DNA from: Leptolyngbyaceae cyanobacterium JSC-12
GTDB taxonomy: Bacteria > Cyanobacteriota > Cyanobacteriia > Leptolyngbyales > Leptolyngbyaceae
DNA length: 64,000 nucleotides
NCBI GenBank assembly: GCA_000309945.1
Contig: CM001633.1
Coordinates: 2,328,292-2,392,291 of the forward strand
Direction: 5' to 3'
Made by a program: the position numbers and the translations under genes. Shown here in pieces: positions 36,486-43,972 of the stretch. Every line of letters starts with the position of its first letter. Position 1 is the stretch's first letter. The notes under the pieces are model-generated. The model did not search any database, was not told where the DNA came from, and saw nothing but the letters and a program-made list of their open reading frames with translations.

Positions 36486-37664
36486 GTGAAGCAAGACCAT
36501 GACCTTTTCAATAACCTGAAGCAAATTCGGCTGCGGCTAGGGATGAGTCAGCAGGATTTAGCGGCGATCGCCGGAGTGTCTCGCCAAACGATTGGTGGAG
36601 TAGAAGCCGGACAGTACGCGCCTTCCACTACCGTGGCACTTCGGTTGGCAAAAGCCCTGGGCTGTCAGGTCGAAGATCTCTTTTGGCTGGAACAAGAAAC
36701 GCCAGAACTGGAAGCGATTCCCACCCAAGATTGTCCCACTGGCACTCCACTGCGCTTGAGTCTGGCACGAGTTGGTGGGCGCTGGATTGCGAATCCCTTA
36801 GTGGGAGAAAATGCCTTCCGACTGGAAATGATTCCAGCCGATGGTGAAGCCGTTTATGATGCCAACTCACCGACCCTGGCAGTTAAATTACTGGATGATC
36901 CAGAAAAACTTCAGCATACGGTCGTCTTAGCAGGCTGCACGCCAGCCCTTTCTCTCTGGGCACGAGCAGCTGAAATCTGGCATCCCAATTTGCGCGTCCA
37001 CTGGACATTTGATAACAGCATGAGTGCTCTGGAGCGGCTCTGTCGGGGAGAAGTTCATGTTGCGGGAATGCACCTATATGACTCTATGACTCAGGAACAT
37101 AACATTTCGTTTGTGCAGTCCGCTTTGCAAGCGATGGATCAAGAGACGGCAGCCGTGTTGATTAATTTAGGCAGTTGGGAAGAGGGATTGTTGATCCATC
37201 CTGATAATGCTTGCAAACTGCAGACCATTCATGATTTAACCCAGCCCAATGTCATGATCGTGAACCGAGAAGCAGGGGCTGGTAGCCGTCAACTACTGGA
37301 GCGATCGCTGAAACAAGCTGACATTCCCTTTCATGCAGTAAACGGGTTTGATCAGATTGTTCATGGGCATTTAGAAGTAGCTCATGCGATCGCTACTGGG
37401 AAAGCAACCACAGGGGTAAGTACGGCATCCGTTGCCAAAGCATTCGGGTTGGGGTTTATTCCTTTGCACCGTGCCCGCTATGATTTAGTCATCCTCAAGC
37501 CTTATTTGGATGAAACACCCGTGCAACAATTGCTCAGTACATTGGGGCATCGGCGTGTGTTGTCACAACTGGCTGCTTTAGGTGGATACGACACCAGCCA
37601 AACGGGTGAAGTAGTCGCAACCATTGAGCCGCGACCTTTGAATCGAGAACAAAAAAATGTCTGA
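36486..37664 (+). CDS. HTH regulator fused to a periplasmic-binding-like domain
   Basis: 392 residues from a GTG start. An XRE-type helix-turn-helix at the N-terminus (LGMSQQDLAAIAGVSRQTIGGVEAG, residues 17-41) is followed by a substrate-binding-like domain (about 85-380) with VVLAGCTPALSLWARAAE and REAGAGSRQLLERSL, the family pattern of ModA/LysR-like anion sensors. Adjacent and co-oriented with modABC, so it is probably the molybdate- or tungstate-responsive regulator of that operon; cyanobacteria often lack classical ModE. Ligand is inferred. The end overlaps the first codons of the CDF remnant. Confidence 0.85.
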   Translation: MKQDHDLFNNLKQIRLRLGMSQQDLAAIAGVSRQTIGGVEAGQYAPSTTVALRLAKALGCQVEDLFWLEQETPELEAIPTQDCPTGTPLRLSLARVGGRWIANPLVGENAFRLEMIPADGEAVYDANSPTLAVKLLDDPEKLQHTVVLAGCTPALSLWARAAEIWHPNLRVHWTFDNSMSALERLCRGEVHVAGMHLYDSMTQEHNISFVQSALQAMDQETAAVLINLGSWEEGLLIHPDNACKLQTIHDLTQPNVMIVNREAGAGSRQLLERSLKQADIPFHAVNGFDQIVHGHLEVAHAIATGKATTGVSTASVAKAFGLGFIPLHRARYDLVILKPYLDETPVQQLLSTLGHRRVLSQLAALGGYDTSQTGEVVATIEPRPLNREQKNV

Positions 37665-37881
37665 TTGTGGATGTGATGACGTTAAAGCAACCAATCCAGT
37701 GCAGCAAAACGCCAGGGTGGTTGCTAGCGATTAATGTCCTGATGTTTGGGTTGGAGTTTGGGACGGGGCTGCTGGCGGGTTCAATCGCACTCGTGGCAGA
37801 TTCCCTCGATATATTTGCCGATGCAACGGTCTATGGCATTTCCCCACCCATGATGCTTAAAGCTTGCTGTAATGGCATATA
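37657..37881 (+). pseudogene. N-terminal remnant of a cation diffusion facilitator
   Basis: From ATG at 37657: MSDCGCDDVKATNPVQQNA, then a frameshift into the frame reading GWLLAINVLMFGLEFGTGLL and AGSIALVADSLDIFADATVY. These are the first two helices of a CDF-type divalent metal exporter. Similarity stops after GIS at about 37840 and the frame closes at 37881, so four helices and the metal site are lost. It directly precedes an ArsR gene, a usual partner in metal efflux. Confidence 0.8.
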
Positions 37882-37903
37882 GTTATGCAATAACGATGCC
37901 ATT
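37871..37903 (+). promoter_or_regulatory. Palindromic operator before arsR
   Basis: Outer arms AATGGCAT (37871-37878) and ATGCCATT (37896-37903) enclose inner arms GTTAT and ATAAC, a 33-bp near-perfect dyad ending 18 bp before the ArsR start. The size and place fit an ArsR/SmtB autoregulatory operator. Confidence 0.6.
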
Positions 37904-37921
37904 GGTTACTTTAGTCTATCT

Positions 37922-38278
37922 ATGCCTGCCAAAAAACGAACTCAGCCTGATCTTGACACTCTAGCATCGGTTGCTGAGTATTTTAAGGTACTGTCTGAAA
38001 CCAGTCGGCTACAAATTTTGCATCATCTTCGTACCAGTCCAATGAATGTGATGGAGCTATGTGAAGCCACAGGGTTAGGTCAGGCAAATCTATCAAAACA
38101 TTTGAAGGTGCTAACGCAAGCCGGAATCTTATCTCGCCAACCCAAAGGCACCAGTGCTTACTATGAAATTATTGACCCCGCCGTATTTGAGTTTTGTGAT
38201 CTGGCGTGCGATCGCATTCATGACCGAATTTTGAAACAAACAAGAACATTGAAGCAACTCAAGAAGCTACAACAATAG
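37922..38278 (+). CDS. ArsR/SmtB-family regulator
   Basis: 118 residues with a winged helix: LSETSRLQILHHLR, MNVMELCEATGLGQANLSKH (recognition helix), and YYEIIDPAVFEFCDLACDRI. Cysteines in ELCEA and FCDLACD may sense metal or oxidant. Its close relative at 41820 shares this layout. The remains of a CDF gene upstream suggest it once controlled metal efflux. Confidence 0.88.
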   Translation: MPAKKRTQPDLDTLASVAEYFKVLSETSRLQILHHLRTSPMNVMELCEATGLGQANLSKHLKVLTQAGILSRQPKGTSAYYEIIDPAVFEFCDLACDRIHDRILKQTRTLKQLKKLQQ

Positions 38279-39068
38279 AACTGATATTGTTGCATAAATT
38301 GGCTGAAACTCTTGTCAAATAAAGATTCCTCAATACCTCCTCTAATTGCAAAACTCTTATTTTATAAGACTTCTAAGAGAGTGTTTAAAGAGGGTAGTGG
38401 TGGTTAAAATCATCACTACAAGCCCCAAAAACAGCCGCACTGATTAGTGTTCTTAATGTTTGTAGTAACGACTTTAGTCGTCCAAATCACTAGAAGCCAG
38501 GCTTTTAAGACATACTCTAACTAATAGAGTTATGCAAAAACACCATTTTTGACTGCCAGTGTTAACAAGTGGATTCATTAATAGGCTGCTACATGTTAGC
38601 TGTCAAATGTGGCAGCCTATCCGGTCACTCAACAGGCGCTTGACGAGAAGACCTTAATACTATCTAGTTATATAGATAAACCTTGATAAATTCTCTTCTC
38701 TTTAAGTAATTAGGGAGCATGTCAGTTTTGCAAGTCTCTGCATTTGCCCTCATCCCCCAACCCCTTCTTCTCCCAAGTTTGGGAGAAGGGGAGTCAAAGC
38801 TTCAAGTCCCTCTCCCAAGCTTGGGAGAGGGATTTAGGGTGAGGGCGCAAAGGTGACACGCTCCCAGTAATTAGCAGGATTGGGTGGTCTGCCTACTGCC
38901 TGTGGACGTGTCGAAAACGGGGCAGATGACGGAAGCAAAAGGAATGGCAGTGGCACACAACATTGCAATTGACCTTGGTGAAAGTTCTGCTCAACCTGTT
39001 ACTCCCACCCCTGGCAACTTCCCCATCAACCAATTGTTTACATAGAACATGTTGTTGAGGCAGTCTCA
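38279..39068. other. Repeat-rich intergenic region
   Basis: 790 bp without a gene. It contains a short dispersed-repeat-like palindrome around 38460-38485 (TAGTAACGACTTTAGTCGT), a strong hairpin (ATAGGCTGC at 38581-38589, GCAGCCTAT at 38612-38620) and the palindromic element at 38707-38873. Confidence 0.6.
38707..38873. repeat. MITE-like palindromic element
   Basis: 167-bp element whose ends are inverted repeats (GGGAGCATGTCA at 38713-38724, TGACACGCTCCC at 38854-38865) flanked by TAATTA on both sides. Inside are paired CCCTCA/TGAGGG arms and two near-perfect hairpins built on CTCCCAAG...TTGGGAG (38767-38788 and 38808-38831). The inner part is the CCCTCTCCC-type dispersed repeat common in filamentous cyanobacteria. 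Confidence 0.7.
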
Positions 39069-39259
39069 ATGGATTGGATAACGAACCTAAAACGCCTGGA
39101 AGAGATAGCAGATCGATTTCGGATGATGTCTGACCCAACGCGTCTACACATTCTGACGGTATTAGGGGAACAAGAATTAAGCGTTCAAGACATTTGTGAT
39201 CGCACCAAGCTTAAACACACAACTTGGCAAGTTACCGAAGTAGAAAAAACGATCGCCAA

Positions 39260-40600
39260 TCAACTGGGGAGGAGAGCTTGTAAAATCTGTTCATTTGTAT
39301 GTCCGTGAGAACATCGCGTCACAATGAATTGCAGCAAATCATCAAAGGCTTGACGAGTGAGGGTATAGAGCTTCTGTCCCACCGTTTGCTTGCCTTGAGC
39401 AAACTCAAATCGTTCAGATTGTGCGCCAGAACAGGCAGTCCGTTGCAGAATCGACTGCGCCACGCAACTAAGACGGAAGTGACGGTTGACCGCTTCCTCG
39501 TTCCGCACCTGAGCCGACTCTAGCCCGGTGTGCTGTTTGCTCACCTCATGAAAGACCTCGCAGGACCATCGATAACTCCAAGTCTGCATGACTCGCCCAC
39601 TTTCCCAATGCAACGCATCGGTGAGCAGGAAGCGAGGTGGGTCTTGTAAATCTGCTTGCTCGTGGACGATGACCAATCGCTTGCGTCCAAACTTCTTGAG
39701 GCGCACGACTTTGGTAAATGCCCAAATCGGTTTCGTTTCGCCGTTGCGGCAAGTGACTTGAATCGGGCGAAAGCTCTCTGGGTGATGGATTCTGAGTTCT
39801 AAACCAATCGCATCTACCCGTTGCCATTGGTCATTCCACAAGATGTTGCGAGAACTTTCAACTTCACTCACCCAGTGTTTTCCTGCGGACTCAATCATGG
39901 TGGTTAACTCAACAGTCAACACCCCATTGTCAAACGCATAATCGGCGGTGGGAAATTGTCCTTCCGCTTCCACTTGGCGCACAATCTCGACGGCAATCTC
40001 GGTGCGTTTGCGATACTCCAATCGATTCTTGTGATAATGCAACATCTCAATCAGTCGTTCTCGCACTTGGTCTAAATCGTCATAGTGGGATTTTGCCGTC
40101 ACCTTCAGATACTCCCGTTCTGCCACTGAAAAATCTGGAAACTGCACCACCACGTCAATCCCATCAATTAGGTGGCGGTTCGCAATCGTCGCCGTCACCA
40201 CCGTTTGAAAGCAACTCATCCGATGTTCCACATAATCATAGGATCGCTTCACCCCAAAGATCTGCTTGCCCCAATCGTGATGGCTGAGCGTCCAATCCAG
40301 ACTGATGACTTCTCGCCCTCGCCCCTGATGCTCTTTGGCTATCACAGCACGATGATGGGACATTAACTCTGAACTCCTCCAGCCCGCCTCAAACACCGCT
40401 GCGTGCATCGCTCTTCGTCCGCCGACCTCCCCACCTGCTACCCATTGTCCGGCAATCCCTTGCAAGGTTTTGTTCTCACTCAACAGCAATCCGGTCACAT
40501 AGCGACTCACCTGCTCAAAGCCTGCGCCTCGGCAGAACAGGTCTCGATATTTCCCAAACTCTTGAGCAATCGTCGATGGCACAGCGACAAAGGGCAGCAT
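39260..40600 (-). CDS. DDE transposase (IS701-like)
   Basis: 446 residues. SLDWTLSHHDWGKQIFGVKR supplies the first acidic residue. Other family text is VVVQFPDFSVAEREYLKV, PTADYAFDNGVLT and the C-terminal SYRWSCEVFHEVSKQHTGLE, with the Glu and the YxxR-like Arg region of IS4-superfamily transposases. It appears complete. The IS701 assignment rests on the 4-bp target duplication and cyanobacterial context; IS4-group is the wider call. Confidence 0.85.
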   Translation of the reverse strand: MLPFVAVPSTIAQEFGKYRDLFCRGAGFEQVSRYVTGLLLSENKTLQGIAGQWVAGGEVGGRRAMHAAVFEAGWRSSELMSHHRAVIAKEHQGRGREVISLDWTLSHHDWGKQIFGVKRSYDYVEHRMSCFQTVVTATIANRHLIDGIDVVVQFPDFSVAEREYLKVTAKSHYDDLDQVRERLIEMLHYHKNRLEYRKRTEIAVEIVRQVEAEGQFPTADYAFDNGVLTVELTTMIESAGKHWVSEVESSRNILWNDQWQRVDAIGLELRIHHPESFRPIQVTCRNGETKPIWAFTKVVRLKKFGRKRLVIVHEQADLQDPPRFLLTDALHWESGRVMQTWSYRWSCEVFHEVSKQHTGLESAQVRNEEAVNRHFRLSCVAQSILQRTACSGAQSERFEFAQGKQTVGQKLYTLTRQAFDDLLQFIVTRCSHGHTNEQILQALLPS

Positions 40601-40638
40601 GATACGGCTACGGCTAACGTCTCCTACATTTTCTGCTT

Positions 40639-40710
40639 ATCTTTTTCCTTTCTGGGTAACTTGCCAAGTCGTGTATCTTTTTCCTTTCTGGGTAACTTGC
40701 CAAGTCGTGT
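40639..40710. repeat. Tandem duplication of the IS right terminus
   Basis: Two identical 36-bp copies, each containing TTTCTGGGTAACTTGCCAAG, i.e. the inner terminal repeat plus subterminal sequence. Either copy could serve as the transposon end. Confidence 0.85.
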
Positions 40711-40870
40711 AAACAAGCGAATGTTTCGAAGCATCTGCGAGTGCTACGCGAAATTGGGGCAATCACCTGCGAACAACGTAGTTACTACCACTACTATCGC
40801 GTCATCGATCCACAAATTTTAAGCTGCTGGCGTTGTGCCAAAACTGCTTGCAATGAATCAGGAGAACCTC

Positions 40871-41263
40871 ATGTCAAAGCCGATTCAAAAACCGATGCAA
40901 AACTGCCAGGCTATCCTGAAACCTGTTCTCAAACTAGTTATCACGATCAGTTTCATTCTGGGGCTATTCAGTTGGCAAACCACAGTAGCGTTAGCAGTTC
41001 CGAATATTCCCAAGCCAAGTGAATTATCCCACGCGGTTCAGGAAATTGAAAATCTGGATGCCATGCGGTCTGGATTAGCTGCTTCTCTGGAAGGGCGTAC
41101 AGAAGAACCCACCATGCAAACCATGCAGGAAGTTTGCCGCCCGGTAGGAATCCGTGCCATGCAACTGAGCCAGGAGAATGGCTGGCAGGTGAAGCAGATT
41201 GCAAAGAAATATCGTAACCCCGCCCATGTGAAATGTATTCCGTATTCATTCCTGATGATGTGA
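40871..41263 (+). CDS. Tll0287-like / DUF3365 exported protein, 3' end frameshifted
   Basis: 130 residues from MSKPIQKP (40871). Signal peptide with hydrophobic core (LKLVITISFILGLFSW...VALAVP), then a helical domain containing CRPVGIRAMQLSQENGWQVK and KKYRNPAHV. This resembles the heme-binding DUF3365 domain of Tll0287 (C..A...GW.V...S.K.RNP.N). Normally RNPAxx is followed by PD. Here the current frame ends KCIPYSFLMM, while another frame just downstream reads PDDVKQLLQNAVNP and stops at 41296, so the gene is probably frameshifted near 41225-41250. Overlaps the tail of the broken ArsR frame. Confidence 0.6.
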   Translation: MSKPIQKPMQNCQAILKPVLKLVITISFILGLFSWQTTVALAVPNIPKPSELSHAVQEIENLDAMRSGLAASLEGRTEEPTMQTMQEVCRPVGIRAMQLSQENGWQVKQIAKKYRNPAHVKCIPYSFLMM

Positions 41264-41335
41264 AACAATTACTTCAAAATGCAGTAAATCCATAGTGTTG
41301 AAGCTGATTGTTAATGATGTCAAAATGGGTTCTTA

Positions 41336-41671
41336 ATGACGAAAATAATTTCACTGTATCGGTTGATTAGGTTTATTCTTTTTTCTGGGATTTTAGCATT
41401 GGTACTGAATGTCGGAGTTTTGGTTCATTCGGTTCAGGCTACTATTCGTCAATTGGAAGAAGCACCTGGACAGATAGTGTATCAGTCTCGCCAAACGCTG
41501 AAGGATCAGCAGGGTAACAGTTGGCAAGCGATCGCCTTCAAACGGGTGCGACCGGACGGTACAGCGAATATTTATTTGCGCCTGATTGGGTTTCCTGATG
41601 TTGCAGAAGTGGATCGTACTCGTCCACTCAAACTGATTAATTCGCTCGGAAAAACCTGGACCATCAACTAG
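41336..41671 (+). CDS. DUF3122 family exported protein (short)
   Basis: 111 residues. One N-terminal hydrophobic helix or signal (LIRFILFSGILALVLNVGVL), then QLEEAPGQIVYQSRQTLKDQ, WQAIAFKRVRPDGTANIYLR and LIGFPDVAEVDRTRPLKLI, the ordered motifs of DUF3122, a cyanobacterial family of unknown function. Family members usually continue beyond LGKTW; this one stops at TIN, so it may be C-terminally truncated. Confidence 0.75.
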   Translation: MTKIISLYRLIRFILFSGILALVLNVGVLVHSVQATIRQLEEAPGQIVYQSRQTLKDQQGNSWQAIAFKRVRPDGTANIYLRLIGFPDVAEVDRTRPLKLINSLGKTWTIN

Positions 41672-41766
41672 CAGCCAGGATTACAAAACAGTCCTGTAAG
41701 TTTTCTCCAGGTTGCTAAGGCAAGATAGCGTAGTGCCAGATTCGCTGAATGCTGATTATATCTACT

Positions 41767-41790
41767 TTTACTACTGTGTGGTAATATAAT
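41767..41790 (+). promoter_or_regulatory. Putative sulfide-regulon operator/promoter (arsR)
   Basis: TTTACTACTGTGTGGTAATA followed by TAAT. Half-sites TTACTA and TGGTAAT with a 5-nt gap; the second overlaps a TATAAT -10 box. The same motif occurs before sqr, both ETHE1-like genes, and here before their regulator. Confidence 0.6.
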
Positions 41791-41819
41791 GATGAGAATA
41801 GATTCATCAAATTTGTGGA

Positions 41820-42263
41820 ATGCCTCCCATGCCTACAAAGTCAGCTAAGAAACCTGTTGCTGTTCAAGAAAGCGTACCAAAACAAGCCAACGTAAAATCA
41901 GTGGAGGAGTGTGGCATTTCCAAACTCACGCCCGAAGCATTGAGCCTGATGGCAGACTTCTTCAAAGTTTTATCGGAAGTGAGTCGGCTTCAGATTGTGT
42001 GTTCCCTGAAAACAGGCGCAAAGAACGTGACAGAAATCATTGAAGAAACGGGGTTAGGACAGGCAAATGTCTCCAAGCATCTAAAGATGCTGACTCAGGC
42101 TGGGGTGGTTGCTCGTGAGCAACGGGGGGTTTGTGTTTACTATCGCATTGCCAATCCATTTTTGTTTGAACTCTGTGATTTAGTTTGTGATGTGCTGACA
42201 ATTCAGGTCGAACAGCACAGTCAGCAGCTTCAGCAATTGTCCCAGTTAAGACAGAGCCGTTGA
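41820..42263 (+). CDS. ArsR-family regulator of the sulfide island (BigR/SqrR-like)
   Basis: 147 residues from 41820 (ATG at 41829 also possible). Winged helix: LSEVSRLQIVCSLKTG, TEIIEETGLGQANVSKHLKM, VYYRIANPFLFELCDLVCDV. Five cysteines include one in IVCSLK and one in RGVCVYY, positions suited to the two-cysteine persulfide switch known from SqrR/BigR regulators; that they act so here is inference. It stands divergent/convergent with sqr and has the shared operator in its promoter, so it is the best candidate for the island's repressor. Confidence 0.85.
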   Translation: MPPMPTKSAKKPVAVQESVPKQANVKSVEECGISKLTPEALSLMADFFKVLSEVSRLQIVCSLKTGAKNVTEIIEETGLGQANVSKHLKMLTQAGVVAREQRGVCVYYRIANPFLFELCDLVCDVLTIQVEQHSQQLQQLSQLRQSR

Positions 42264-42303
42264 GAGGATGGTGACGGTTCATCCATCCTCTGCACGATCG
42301 CAT

Positions 42304-43632
42304 TTAGCGGCGGAGCAACTTGTTAATAGGTTTGAAGATATCGGCTTCAAATCCTTCACCCTTCAACATCCGATTCCAGTAAAGCCATGGCAACACATAA
42401 GCTTTTGCCAGATACATTGAGTAGCGTTCTTTGGTTGGATCAAGCGGAAACGAGGGAGCCAGTTTCCCGCCATAGGCAAACTCTGCCATGATCGTCGAGT
42501 TGTAGCCCGTGATTAATGGGCAGCAGGTGTAGCCATCGTATTGAGCGACGATTGATTTGGATTGAATCAGCGAAAGCAAGTTTTGCACCACGATTGGGGC
42601 TTGTTTGCGGGCGGCAGCTGCTGTTTTAGAAGTGGGTAGAGAAGAGGCATCGCCAAGTGAAAATACATTGGCATAGCGAATGTGTTGCAGTGTAGCTTTA
42701 TCGACATCCACCCAGCCGCTAGCCCCCGCCAGCGAGCTTTGTTTAATAAAATCAGGGGCACTCATAGGGGGAGCGACGTGGATCATGTCGTAACGAATAC
42801 TGACTTCTTCAACGCCGCCATCTGTAGTGACATCGAAAATTGCTTCTTGTGTATCTGCCTTGATTTCCTTGAGGTTATGCTTGAATTTCGTGACGATGCC
42901 GCGTCTCGCCACCACTTTATCCAGGGAAGCAGAATATTTTGGCACGGCAAACATGGATGCTCCAGCCGTGCAAAACATAACGGTTGTGTTAACGCCTATG
43001 CCACTCTTGCGTTTGAAGATGTCATCAGCCATGTACATTACTTTTTGGGGCGCACCACCACACTTAATGGGTGTAGCGGGATAGGTGAAAAGGGCATTCC
43101 CACCTTTGAAGGTTTGGATGGTTTCCCAGGTGTAGGGGGCGTAGTCTTTGGAGTAGTTACTGGTGACTCCGCCTCGACCTAGCGCTTCCTTTAAGCCTTT
43201 GATCAGATGCCAATCGATCTGAATGCCAGGACATAGAACCAGATAATCATACTCAATAACTTGCCCAGCTTCGGTGATGACCGTATTGCAATCGGGATCA
43301 AGTTTCGCCACACGGGCTTGAATCCAGTTTGCTCCTCTAGGAATTACATCCTTTTCATCCCGAATGAATTTGTCAATGGGGGCAACACCGCCGCCCACCA
43401 GTGTCCAACCCGGTTGGTAGTAGTGTTTGTCAGATGGTTCGATGATGGCAATATCAAGGGCACGGTTGCGCTTCAGCAGTTGGGCTGCGACCGTAATCCC
43501 AGCGGCTCCTCCTCCCACAATCACGATTTGGTGGTGCTTTACTGGAAGGGCGATCGCCTCAGAGACTGAGAGATTTTGGTCAATGCGTTCAGCGAGTTCT
43601 GTTGTTTGGGTTTGCTGTGCAGTCGGTGACAC
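42304..43632 (-). CDS. sqr: Type II sulfide:quinone oxidoreductase
   Basis: 442 residues. Oxidises sulfide with transfer of electrons to quinone at the membrane. FAD-binding VIVGGGAAG (37-45), redox Cys191 in IKCGGAPQK, a Cys pair at 370-371 in YTCCPLITGYN, and a C-terminal amphipathic region (YLAKAYVLPWLYWNRML) for membrane contact. The CGGAPQK pattern and Cys positions match the type II (human SQOR-like) group rather than the classical photosynthetic type I. Start at MSPTAQQTQ. The operator motif is about 70 bp upstream. Confidence 0.92.
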   Translation of the reverse strand: MSPTAQQTQTTELAERIDQNLSVSEAIALPVKHHQIVIVGGGAAGITVAAQLLKRNRALDIAIIEPSDKHYYQPGWTLVGGGVAPIDKFIRDEKDVIPRGANWIQARVAKLDPDCNTVITEAGQVIEYDYLVLCPGIQIDWHLIKGLKEALGRGGVTSNYSKDYAPYTWETIQTFKGGNALFTYPATPIKCGGAPQKVMYMADDIFKRKSGIGVNTTVMFCTAGASMFAVPKYSASLDKVVARRGIVTKFKHNLKEIKADTQEAIFDVTTDGGVEEVSIRYDMIHVAPPMSAPDFIKQSSLAGASGWVDVDKATLQHIRYANVFSLGDASSLPTSKTAAAARKQAPIVVQNLLSLIQSKSIVAQYDGYTCCPLITGYNSTIMAEFAYGGKLAPSFPLDPTKERYSMYLAKAYVLPWLYWNRMLKGEGFEADIFKPINKLLRR

Positions 43633-43702
43633 GATGGTTCCTCAAATGTAACGAAGAGTATGAAAACTGAGTGGATAACACAAGTTATTAATTATGTGTA
43701 CC

Positions 43703-43722
43703 ATACTACCAAGTGGTAATAT
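43703..43722 (-). promoter_or_regulatory. Putative sulfide-regulon operator/promoter (sqr)
   Basis: ATACTACCAAGTGGTAATAT, a near-palindrome (TACTACC/GGTAATA). It lies about 70 bp upstream of the sqr start; it is symmetric enough to be read in either direction. Confidence 0.55.
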
Positions 43723-43788
43723 GATTGTGTTTTCTAAAAAAACTTTAAGCTTGCCTGAATCACTTGACGAAAATTAGATTTTCAGTCC

Positions 43789-43810
43789 ATATTACTATAT
43801 GGTAATCTAA
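43789..43810 (+). promoter_or_regulatory. Putative sulfide-regulon operator/promoter (microprotein-ETHE1 operon)
   Basis: TTACTATATGGTAATCTAAT: half-sites TTACTA and TGGTAAT with a 2-nt gap, second half overlapping a TCTAAT -10-like box. It lies 43 bp before the microprotein start. Confidence 0.6.
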
Positions 43811-43852
43811 TATGTAAGCTATCTGAATTGACTCTACAAAGCGATCGCATTC

Positions 43853-43927
43853 ATGGTTGCTGGCTATCTCACGTTTTTCTCAATCTTAGTTGTCATCGCC
43901 ATTCTGTTCGTGATCGGTGACACCTAG
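43853..43927 (+). CDS. 24-residue membrane microprotein
   Basis: ATG at 43853 to TAG at 43925: MVAGYLTFFSILVVIAILFV followed by IGDT. A single hydrophobic helix with a short polar end, between the operator and the ETHE1-like gene, and so expected to be on the same transcript. Too short for homology; coding is inferred from the clean membrane-helix composition and position. Confidence 0.45.
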   Translation: MVAGYLTFFSILVVIAILFVIGDT

Positions 43928-43972
43928 AACGCAAGATCTTTGATGCAATACTATCTAATGAGCTAAGAAACG

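Larger units (their letters stand above)
39217..40710 (-). mobile_element. IS701-like insertion sequence with doubled right end
   Basis: About 1494 bp. The terminal inverted repeat begins ACACAACTTGGCAAGTTACC at 39217; its partner at the right ends ...CCAAGTCGTGT. AAAC flanks the element on both sides (4-bp target duplication). The right end is present twice in tandem: a 36-bp unit at about 40639-40674 and again at 40675-40710. One transposase gene inside. Confidence 0.82.
39069..41022 (+). pseudogene. ArsR-family regulator gene interrupted by an IS
   Basis: The left part (39069-39216) reads DWITNLKRLEEIADRFRMMS to VQDICDRTKLK, and the right part (40711 on) continues in frame with QANVSKHLRVLREIGAITCE and RVIDPQILSCWRCAKTACN. 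Joining them at the 4-bp AAAC target duplication gives a complete ArsR winged helix. Downstream of the Cys pair the frame overlaps the next gene, so the true end is uncertain. Disrupted by the element at 39217-40710. Confidence 0.85.

Noticed and set aside
36307-36489. 60-codon open frame between modC and the HTH regulator
   Set aside because: Starts 3 bp after modC but has low-complexity Pro/Ser content, no recognisable domain, and overlaps the regulator's GTG start.
38713-38865. CRISPR array
   Set aside because: The repeated CTCCCAAG units are palindromes in inverted and direct copies without regular spacers, fitting a dispersed repeat element.
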